This document shows, piece after piece, positions 56,840-64,000 of a stretch of 64,000 bases of DNA (the stretch's first letter is position 1; every line of letters begins with the position of its first letter). The translations under genes were made by a program, and so were the position numbers. The stretch covers positions 30,479-94,478 of the forward strand of contig CAVVFG010000017.1 in NCBI GenBank assembly GCA_963747405.1. The letters run 5' to 3'. The notes under the pieces were generated by a model. It was not told the origin of the DNA, did no database searches, and worked only from the letters and a program-made list of their open reading frames with translations. The stretch is from Fodinibacter sp963747405. GTDB lineage: Bacteria; Actinomycetota; Actinomycetes; Actinomycetales; Dermatophilaceae.

Positions 56840-57829
56840 TCAGCTGCGGTTGCGGGCGTGCTGGTCGGTGATGGTCAGCACGCACCGCTCGACGGCGTAC
56901 ACCGGGTCGCGCCCGCCGCCCTTGACCTCGAAGTCGGCCGCGGCGATGGCCGTGACGCAGGTGGCGAGCGCGTCGGCGGTCCAGCCGCCCAGCGCCCGGC
57001 GCGCCTTGTCGACCTGCCACGGTGCCATGCCGAGGTCGCGCGCGAGGTCGACCGAGCGCCCGCGGCCCGCGGAGCCGACCTTGATCAGCTGGCGGGCCTG
57101 CTGGGCCAGCACCGCGACGATCGGCACCGGGTCGACCCCGACGGCGATGGCGTGCCGCAGCAGCCGCAGGGCCTCGCCGGTGTCGCCGGCCATGGTGGCG
57201 TCGGCCACCCGGAAGCCGGTCGCCTCGACCTTGCCCCCGTGGTAGGTGAGCACGACCTGCTCGTCGATGACGCCCGTGGTGTCGTCGATCAGCTGCTGGC
57301 AGGCCGACGCCAGCTCACGGACGTCCTTGCCGACCGCCTCGACGAGCGCGTGCACCGCCTCGCCGGTGGCCTTGCGCCGGGCCCGGCGGAACTCGTGCGC
57401 GGCGAAGTCGGCCTTGTCGCGGTCGGTCTTGATGGCGGAGGCGTCGATGACCCGGGCTCCCGAGCCCTTGAGCGTGTCGAGCACCTTCTTGCCGCGCGAG
57501 CCGCCGCGGTGCAGCACGACGAGGGTGAGGTCGGGCTCGGGCTCGCCGGCCAGGGCCGCGAGCAGGTCGGCCTGCAGGTCGTCGCCGGCCTCGTCGAGGT
57601 CGTGCACGACGATGCACTTGGCACCACCGAAGAGCGACGGGCTGGCGTGCTGGATGAGCTCGCCGGCGGTGTAGGCGGAGGCGTAGAGCCGGATCACCTC
57701 GAGCTCGGGCTCGGTGACCCTGAGGTCGTCGAGGGTCTGCGTGACCCCCCGCTCGGCGAGCAGCGACTCGGGCCCGGCGACCAGGACGTAGGGCGGCACC
57801 CGGTGGTGCACCGCGACCTCGTCCGACAT
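56840..57829 (-). CDS. holA: DNA polymerase III delta subunit, copy 2
   Basis: 329 residues, nearly identical to copy 1 (Lys instead of Arg in RGGSRGK-VLD). Start signals are the same as in copy 1. Two functional-looking copies of a single-copy replication gene lie 7.3 kb apart. Confidence 0.93.
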   Translation of the reverse strand: MSDEVAVHHRVPPYVLVAGPESLLAERGVTQTLDDLRVTEPELEVIRLYASAYTAGELIQHASPSLFGGAKCIVVHDLDEAGDDLQADLLAALAGEPEPDLTLVVLHRGGSRGKKVLDTLKGSGARVIDASAIKTDRDKADFAAHEFRRARRKATGEAVHALVEAVGKDVRELASACQQLIDDTTGVIDEQVVLTYHGGKVEATGFRVADATMAGDTGEALRLLRHAIAVGVDPVPIVAVLAQQARQLIKVGSAGRGRSVDLARDLGMAPWQVDKARRALGGWTADALATCVTAIAAADFEVKGGGRDPVYAVERCVLTITDQHARNRS

Positions 57830-57875
57830 GGCGGTCACTCTGCCACGAGCGGCGGACACGCCCGACGGGGCGCGC

Positions 57876-58538
57876 TCAGGCTGCAGTGGGAGGCAGCGGA
57901 CGGACCCAGAGGGTGACAAGGGAGACGACGGCCCAGGCCAGCACGCCGAAGAAGTACACGACGGGCAGGCCGATGACCAGTGGGCCGAGGCCGGTGACGA
58001 CGAGCACGACCCCCAGCGCGATGCCCAGCCACCGCGGCAGGACGCGGCGGCCCGTCATCATCATCACCGCGAACCCAACGAAGGCCACGCTGACCCCGAG
58101 GTAGCCGACGACACTCGCCCCGGCGACCAGCACCGGTGGCTCGACGACCGCCTCCGCCGTGGTCAGCGGCAGGACGATCCTCTCCAGGGCGGCGGCCAGC
58201 CCACCGACCAGACCCACCCAGCCCAGGATCGTTGCCGCCCGAGCCCACCGGCCGGTCGTCGTGCTGGCCACCCCACGGCCCCACGCAACCAGTGCCGCGC
58301 CGAGCACCGCGAAGCCGACGCCCATGGGGATGAACGACATCCGGATCGCGCCGAGGTCGGCGCCGGCGATCTCGAGCTGCGCGGGGTGGTCACCCCAGGC
58401 GCCCATGTAGTCCTCGACGACCGGCCGGGACACACCGGCCATGAACACGATCCCGGCGAGGAGAAGCAGGCCCGACGCAGCCCGGAGGCGCCGCGTGCTC
58501 GTGCCGGTGGTGGGTCGTGTCGTCGTCATGGTGGTCAT
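57876..58538 (-). CDS. Six-TM membrane protein, copy 2
   Basis: 220 residues, same protein sequence as copy 1. The extra upstream GTG seen in copy 1 is GCG here, which supports the shared ATG start. Confidence 0.75.
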   Translation of the reverse strand: MTTMTTTRPTTGTSTRRLRAASGLLLLAGIVFMAGVSRPVVEDYMGAWGDHPAQLEIAGADLGAIRMSFIPMGVGFAVLGAALVAWGRGVASTTTGRWARAATILGWVGLVGGLAAALERIVLPLTTAEAVVEPPVLVAGASVVGYLGVSVAFVGFAVMMMTGRRVLPRWLGIALGVVLVVTGLGPLVIGLPVVYFFGVLAWAVVSLVTLWVRPLPPTAA

Positions 58539-58567
58539 GGCCGCTCCTTCGATGGGTCGTCACCCCC

Positions 58568-58630
58568 TTGTCGCAGGGACGGGGGGGTCGGTTCCTTCTG
58601 CGGGAACCATCCGCCGACTCCGCGCGACAA
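58568..58630. promoter_or_regulatory. Mirror-symmetric divergent ECF-type promoters, copy 2
   Basis: GGTTCC 58590-58595 and GGAACC 58603-58608 with CGACAA at both outer ends, exactly as in copy 1. One base differs in the 7-bp centre (CTTCCGCG to CTTCTGCG), outside the boxes, so all four promoters should respond to either sigma. Confidence 0.75.
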
Positions 58631-58636
58631 TGGGGC

Positions 58637-59233
58637 ATGGGGAGCTCGACGGAGTCCGGTGGCGGCCAGCCCGGTGGCGGCCACCCCGGTGACCGCGAGC
58701 TCCTGGCCGCCATCGCCGACGCCGACCCGGACGCCCTCAGGAAGCTGTACGACCGCCACGCCCCGTGGCTGGCGGCCCGGCTGCGCGGGCGGTGCTCGGA
58801 CCCCGCCCTGGTCGAGGACGCCCTGCAGGAGACGTTCGTGGCCGTCTGGCGGGGGGCGAAGAGCTTCAAGGGGACCGGTGACGTGCCGGCGTGGCTGTGG
58901 GGCATCGGCATCCGCCAGCTGATCAGCCAGCTGCGTCGCCGCCACGTCCGGGTCGAGATCCCCGTCCCGGAGCTGCCCCGCCGGTCCACGCAGGCCACCG
59001 GCACCGTGGAGGACCTCGTGCTCCAGGGCCTCGAGCACGGACGCCTCGGGCCGGCCCTGCAGTCGCTGTCCCCGGAGCACCGCGCCGTGATCCGGGCGAC
59101 CGTGCTCGACGGTCTCACCACGAGGGAGGCCGCTCGCCTGCTCGGCGTCCGGGAGGGCACCGTGAAGTCCAGGGCCCACCGGGCCCGCGCGGAGCTGCGG
59201 GCGGCCCTGACGAGTGCAGGAGGTGGCTGGTGA
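58637..59233 (+). CDS. ECF-type RNA polymerase sigma factor, copy 2
   Basis: 198 residues, one residue different from copy 1 although several silent changes are present. Regions 2 and 4 intact, same start context. Confidence 0.92.
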   Translation: MGSSTESGGGQPGGGHPGDRELLAAIADADPDALRKLYDRHAPWLAARLRGRCSDPALVEDALQETFVAVWRGAKSFKGTGDVPAWLWGIGIRQLISQLRRRHVRVEIPVPELPRRSTQATGTVEDLVLQGLEHGRLGPALQSLSPEHRAVIRATVLDGLTTREAARLLGVREGTVKSRAHRARAELRAALTSAGGGW

Positions 59234-60069
59234 GCAGCGACCAGGCATGGCACGTGCCCGCACCCACGATGAGCGCCTGGGTCGGGGGGCAGGCGAGCGC
59301 CGTCGCGGCCGACACGATCGAGCAGCACGTCATGGCGTGCGCCCACTGCCGGGATGCGGCTGCCGTCGCCACCCGCGACCTCGCCTCCGTCGACCTCGAC
59401 CGGGTCTGGGCCGGCGTCACCGACCAGATCCACCCCCAGTCGCCGTCAGCCGTCGTGCGGGTGCTGCGCAGGCTGGGAGTGCCCGAGCCCGACGCGGTGG
59501 TGGCGGGGATGACGCCCGCGTTCACCGCCGCCTGGGTCGCGGCCCTCACCGCCGTGCTCGGCGCCACCCTGCTGGCCTCGTTCGTGTCACCGGACCGAGC
59601 CCAGGCCGCCTACCTCCTGCTCGCGCCGCTCGTTCCGCTCGGTGGGGTGGCGCTGTCGTACGGGGAGGGAGTCGACCCCGCATACGAGCTCACCCTCAGC
59701 ACCCCCTACCCGCAGTTCCGGTTGCTGCTCGTGCGAACCGCTGTCGTCCTCGTGGCCTGCGCCCCTCTGACGATCCTCGTGGGACTGGCCCTTCAGCCCT
59801 GGTGGGTCGCCTTCGCCTGGCTGGCCCCGGGACTCGCCTTCGTGCTCGCCACCCTGGCCGCCTCGACGTGGTGGCCCCTGAGGTACGCAGCCGCCGGCAC
59901 CGGCACGCTGTGGGTCGCGGTCACCGCGTCGGCGTTCCTGCTGGGCGACGAGCTGGCGGTGGTGGGCCCGGTGGCGATGGCCGTCTATGCGGGTGTGGTT
60001 GCGGTCGCCGGGTGGGTCCTGAGCACCCGGGGGCAAGCGCTCTCGCGGATGGTGGTGGGACCGTGGTGA
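59230..60069 (+). CDS. Zinc-finger anti-sigma-like membrane protein, copy 2
   Basis: 279 residues; zinc motif and helices conserved. I see three substitutions against copy 1 (Glu/Gln near residue 21, Leu/Val in the LLL-RT run and Gly/Ser near the C-terminus). Confidence 0.85.
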   Translation: MSSDQAWHVPAPTMSAWVGGQASAVAADTIEQHVMACAHCRDAAAVATRDLASVDLDRVWAGVTDQIHPQSPSAVVRVLRRLGVPEPDAVVAGMTPAFTAAWVAALTAVLGATLLASFVSPDRAQAAYLLLAPLVPLGGVALSYGEGVDPAYELTLSTPYPQFRLLLVRTAVVLVACAPLTILVGLALQPWWVAFAWLAPGLAFVLATLAASTWWPLRYAAAGTGTLWVAVTASAFLLGDELAVVGPVAMAVYAGVVAVAGWVLSTRGQALSRMVVGPW

Positions 60070-60929
60070 CGGGGGTCGGCGGCGCCGAGCTCGACGACGT
60101 CACCCAGCGGTTCGGCTCCACCACGGCCCTGGACGGCGTGACGCTGCGCATCCAACCGGGGGTCACGGGCGTCCTCGGCCCCAACGGGTCCGGGAAGACG
60201 ACGATGCTGCGGATCCTCTCCACCATCCAGGAGCAGACGGCCGGGTCGGTGCGGGTCCTCGGCACCGACACCTCCCAGGACGCTGCCCGTACCGAGATCC
60301 GTCGTCGACTCGGCTACCTTCCGCAGGAGCTCGGCTTTCCCCGCGGCTTCACGGCCTTCGGCTTCGTCGAGTACATGGCCGTGCTCAAGGAGTGGACCGA
60401 TCCCTCGGCACGACGCGACGAGGTGAGGAGGGTGCTGGACCTCGTCGACCTCTCGCCGGTCTCTACCAAGCGGGTGCACCAGCTCTCCGGGGGCATGCGG
60501 AGGCGGCTCGGGCTGGCACAGGCCCTGCTCGGCCAGCCCCCGCTCCTGCTGCTCGACGAGCCCACCACAGGGCTCGATCCCGAGCAGCGAGCCTCCTTCC
60601 GCGCGCTGCTGGTCGGGCTGGCCGCAGGCACGACCGTGGTCCTGTCGACCCACCAGACCGAGGACGTGTCCGCCGTCTGCGACCGGGTGCTGGTGATGGA
60701 TGCCGGTCGGGCGAGCTTCACGGGGTCGGTCAGGGACTTCGTCGAGCACGCCCGCGGCCACGTGTGGGTCGACGACCGACCGGATGAGACGGCCCTCGCC
60801 CGCTGGCGCACCGCCACCGGGCGGTTCCGGCACGTCGGTGAGCCTCCCCCGGGGGCCGAGCTCATCGACCCGGGGGTCGAGGACGCGTACCTGCTGCACC
60901 GCGGCATCCCGCAAGGAGTGCTCGGATGA
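60066..60929 (+). CDS. ABC transporter ATP-binding protein, copy 2
   Basis: 287 residues with all ABC motifs intact. Substitutions against copy 1 cluster after residue 215 (VLVMDAGRASF, SVRDFVEHAR, DETALAR) and at DTSQDAARTEI. Probably functional. Confidence 0.92.
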   Translation: MTGVGGAELDDVTQRFGSTTALDGVTLRIQPGVTGVLGPNGSGKTTMLRILSTIQEQTAGSVRVLGTDTSQDAARTEIRRRLGYLPQELGFPRGFTAFGFVEYMAVLKEWTDPSARRDEVRRVLDLVDLSPVSTKRVHQLSGGMRRRLGLAQALLGQPPLLLLDEPTTGLDPEQRASFRALLVGLAAGTTVVLSTHQTEDVSAVCDRVLVMDAGRASFTGSVRDFVEHARGHVWVDDRPDETALARWRTATGRFRHVGEPPPGAELIDPGVEDAYLLHRGIPQGVLG

Positions 60930-61811
60930 CCCAGACGACCCCGACCAGCACCCTCCCGCCGTCGGCGCCGCCGGGCGTGCTGAGCGGCCTCGCCCGGATC
61001 CAGGCGCGACGGTACCTTCGCCACCCCGTCTACCTCGTGTCGGTCGCCCTCCTGCTCCTCGGCGCCGCCAGGCACCTGCTGACTGGCCAGATCGACGCCG
61101 CCTGGGACCAGACGCTGAACTGGGCCCTATGGTTGGGCATCCCCGGGGTGGTCGTGGGCTACCGGCTGGCCGTCACCGAGGACCGGGCCCTGTCCCTGCT
61201 CCGAAGCACCCCGACCGACCAGCCCACCAGGACCCTGGCGTTGTACCTCGCGTGCCTCGTCCCCGTCGTGACCTGTCTGGCGCTCATGGTGGTGTACGGG
61301 CTCGTGGACCTCGTCCACCCGCCACCCGCCGGCTACGTCGTGCCGCATGCGCCGGCCCAGATCGGCTGGCTCGACTACCTCTTCGCCGTCGCCGAGGGCC
61401 CGGTCGCCTGCTTCGGCGGACCCGTCCTCGGGGTCACCATCGGCCGGTGGGTGCACTTCCCCGGCGCCGGTGTGCTGGCGGCCGTCGCGCTCCTCATGGT
61501 CGAGCTGGTCGCCCTTGGCTTCGGGGAGTCCGTGCCGGGCGTCGGCGAGGCGTGGGCTTCACGGGTGGTCGTCAACCTCCAGCCGTACGTCTACTGGGGC
61601 GCCACCGACGAGAGCCGGACGTTCACGGCGCTGCGGCCCGGGTCCCCGGCGGGCCACCTGCTCTACGCCCTGGCCATGTGCGGTCTGGCCATGACCGCAG
61701 GACTGCTGCGCGGGGCCGGCCAGCGGGAGAAGACACGGTTGCAGCGGGCAGGCGGGGCACTGGTGGCCGTCGGTGGCCGCGTCGTTCCTCTGGGCTCTTG
61801 CGGTCGGCTGA
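60926..61811 (+). pseudogene. ABC-2-type permease, copy 2, frameshifted near the C-terminus
   Basis: Matches copy 1 to LVAV, where one extra C at about 61771 shifts the frame. Without it the protein would end SFLWALAVG at 61811, close to copy 1. As read, the frame runs on antisense to the helicase until 62887. About 7-10 residue changes also distinguish it from copy 1. Only the last ~13 residues are affected directly, but the long foreign tail could disrupt it. Confidence 0.8.
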
Positions 61812-61825
61812 CGCGCCGGTCGACG

Positions 61826-64000
61826 TCAGTCGAAGGTGAGCGTGGGGCCGGCGCCGGCCTCGAGCCCGAGGCCACCGAGGCGGGCCGAGACGGCCTCGAC
61901 CGGCAGCTCCATCGACTCGGCGAGCTCGTCGAGGGTCAGGCCCAGCTCGATGCCGTCGCGCAGCTCCTCGTCCTCCTGCTCGGTCCAGGCGTGGCCGTGG
62001 GTGACGGCGGTGCGCGACGACTCCGGCGGGGGTGGGTCCTCGGCGACCGGGCGGTCCACGGCGGGTGCCGGGACGGCGCCGGTGAGGCCGCGCAGCGCCG
62101 GCTCGGCCACGGGCTGCGGCGGCTCGGCGGTCTCGTCGAGCCGCTTGAGCGCCGCCAGCACCATCGCCCGGTCGGCGGTGGGCCAGAACGGCGGCAGCGA
62201 GCGCTGGAGGAACCCGGCATACCGGGCGGTCATCATCCGGTTGTCGAGGAACGCGACGACGCCGCGGTCGTCGGCCCGCCGGATCAGCCGCCCGGCCCCT
62301 TGCGCCAGCCGCAGGGCAGCATGCGTGGCCGACACCGCCATGAACCCGTTGCCGCCCATCCGGGCGATGGCCTGCGAGCGCGCCGAGGCGAGCGGGTCGT
62401 CGGGCCGCGGGAACGGGATGCGGTCGATGATGACGAGCTGGCACGACGAGCCGGGCACGTCGACGCCCTGCCACAGCGAGAGCGTGCCGAACAGGCAGGT
62501 GCGCGGGTCGCGGGCGAACTGCCGCACCAGCGTGCTGATCTGGTCCTCGCCCTGGCACAGGAACGCGATCTCGCCGTTCGGCGTCGGCGAACCGCTCGCG
62601 CATCGCCTCGGTGGCCTCCTTGGCGGCGCGCATCGACGAGAACAGCCCGAGCGTGCGGCCGCCGGCCGCCCGCACCAGCGCCTCGATCTCGTCGAGCGTC
62701 TCGGTGGCGAGCCCGTCGCGCCCGGGTGCCGGCAGGTGCCGCGCCACGTAGGCGATGCCCTGCTCGGGGTAGGCGAACGGGCTGCCGACGTCGAGCCCAC
62801 GCCACGGCGGCGCCCCCTCGCCGCGCAGCCCGATCGTGCCCGCGACGGCATCGAACGACCCGCCGAGCTCGAGGGTCGCCGAGGTGAGCACGACGGTGCG
62901 CTCGCTGAACACCTTGTCGCGCACCAGCATCGCCACGCTCATCGGCGCCACCCGCAGCACGGGCCCCCGACGCAGGTCGCGGTTGAGCCAGACGACGTCG
63001 AGCTCGCGCTCCTCGAGGATGCGCGAGGCGTTCTCGAACACCTCGTCGACGGCCGCCCGGGCCACCTGGCGCCCGCCGTCGGGCTCCTCGCCCTGCTGCG
63101 GCTTCAGCTCGCTCTGCACGGCCCGCGCGGTGTCGCGCACCCGACCCAGCGCCATCGCCAGCGAGTCGGGGATGCCGGTCAGCCGCCCCTCCGGGGCCGG
63201 CTCCAGCACCGACTCGAGAAGGTCGGCGGCCTCGTCCATCGTCGAGCTCGAGTCGGCCTGCCGCCCCGCCCGCTTGGCCGCGGCGCGGACCATCCCGGGG
63301 GTGACCTCGTCGGTGATCGTGGAGGTGACCCGGTCGACGAGCTCGTGGCCCTCGTCGACGACGAGCACGTCGTGCTCGGGCAGCATCTGGCGGCCCTCGA
63401 AGGCGTCGATGGCCATGAAGGAGTGGTTGGTGACGATGACGTCGACGTCGTGCGCGGCCTCGCGGGAGCGCTCGACGAAGCACTCGGACACCATCGGGCA
63501 GCGGCTGCCGAGGCACTCTTCGGCCGACACCGACACCTGCCGCCACGCGCGCTCCGACACCCCCGGTACCAGCTCGTCGCGGTCGCCCGACTCGGTGACC
63601 TCGGCCCAGTCGCGCAGCCGCACCACCTCGGCACCGAGCCGCGACGCCTGCTGGTCGACGGCCCCGACCGACATCAGCGTGTCGACGTCGTCGTCGGGGA
63701 AGCCACCCTCCAGCTTGTGCGCGCACAGGTAGTTGCGCCGCCCCTTGACCAGCGCGTAGGTGGGGCGCCGTCCGAGGAGCGGCGCGAGCGACTCGGCGAG
63801 CCGCGGCATGTCGCGGTCGACGATCTGCGCCTGCAGCGCCAGGGTCGCGGTGGCGACCACCGTGGGGGTGCCGGTGTCCATGGCGTGCTGCACCGCCGGC
63901 ACGAGGTAGGCCAGCGACTTGCCGGTGCCCGTGCCGGCCTGCACGAGCAGGTGGCCCTTGCCGTCGATGGCGTCGGCGACGGCGTGCGCCATCTCGACCT
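61826..64000 (-). pseudogene. dinG: DinG/XPD-type helicase, copy 2, deletion-frameshifted and partial
   Basis: Start lies about 64 bp beyond the window. Walker A, Fe-S cysteines and DEGH are present, but a 20-bp deletion near 62575 (after MRERFADA, compared with the Ala/Gly-rich ARATAAGAAG of copy 1) shifts the frame before the second RecA-like domain. The downstream half (GEIAFLCQGED to the end) remains open in another frame. It carries many more silent differences from copy 1 than the rest of the unit. Decayed, or a sequence error. Confidence 0.85.

Larger units (their letters stand above)
56838..64000. repeat. Tandem duplication, copy 2 (7,163 bp visible)
   Basis: Same gene order and strands as copy 1 at an offset of 7,293 bp, 7,297 bp after small insertions in the permease end, and less 20 bp within the helicase. 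Its right end is outside the window. Confidence 0.96.

Noticed and set aside
60926..62887. A 653-residue open frame as an ABC permease fusion
   Set aside because: The C-terminal 350 codons are antisense to the helicase; comparison with copy 1 shows one inserted base, not a fusion.

Overview
The window is chromosomal DNA from a high-GC actinobacterium. GTG starts, 4-bp ATGA/GTGA operon overlaps and strong GC bias at third codon positions are everywhere. Gene content fits a member of the Intrasporangiaceae/Micrococcales type (mycothiol-dependent enzyme fold, SARP-type regulator, DUF222/HNH protein, HrcA/CIRCE-dnaJ, phoH-ybeY-CBS-era block). The genus is inferred only from gene style. No rRNA or tRNA gene, CRISPR array, prophage or insertion sequence was seen.

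Layout. 1-2.9 kb: 5' part of glyS, a MarR regulator with an operator, a divergent phosphotransferase and a small membrane protein. 2.9-6.1 kb: znuACB-zur zinc-uptake operon behind a doubled Zur-type operator. 6.1-11.4 kb: mycothiol-type enzyme, uppS, recO, alkA-like glycosylase, SDR, AlkB-like protein. 11.5-15.4 kb: secreted subtilisin-like protease and a polytopic GT-C-like protein. 15.4-21 kb: leuA with a Leu-rich upstream peptide, and an ACC deaminase-dimethylargininase-GNAT operon. 20.8-24.1 kb: ACBP, acyl-CoA dehydrogenase, asd. 24.3-31.6 kb: HNH/DUF222 protein, ankyrin fragment, era, CBS/hemolysin-type protein, ybeY, phoH carrying a 358-residue intein, HIT protein. 31.7-39.3 kb: DinB, rsmE-dnaJ-hrcA, DUF3097, TfoX-like, zwf paralogue, DUF4870. 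39.3-43.1 kb: hemW, protein phosphatase, DUF4442, Nudix, DinB. 43.3-46.3 kb: BTAD/SARP regulator, LuxR response regulator, histidine kinase. 46.3-49.2 kb: lepA (frameshifted as read), PemK/MazF-like gene, rpsT.

49.5-64 kb is a direct tandem duplication with a 7,293-bp period. The unit is holA, a six-TM membrane protein, an ECF sigma factor, a zinc-finger anti-sigma-like membrane protein, an ABC ATPase, an ABC permease and a DinG/XPD-type helicase. The first copy is intact. The second has a frameshifted permease and a deletion-frameshifted helicase that runs off the window. The copies are almost identical over holA and the membrane gene and diverge progressively towards the helicase.

The most interesting items are: a PhoH intein with the class 3 (W-C-T) signature; the duplicated sigma/ABC/holA/dinG unit; a mirror-symmetric pair of ECF-type promoters inside each copy; a Zur operator pair that overlaps a predicted leaderless start codon; a window-wide TAnnnT-N6-8-start pattern implying widespread leaderless transcription; and an over-represented octamer (GGATGCCG) that also builds hairpins.
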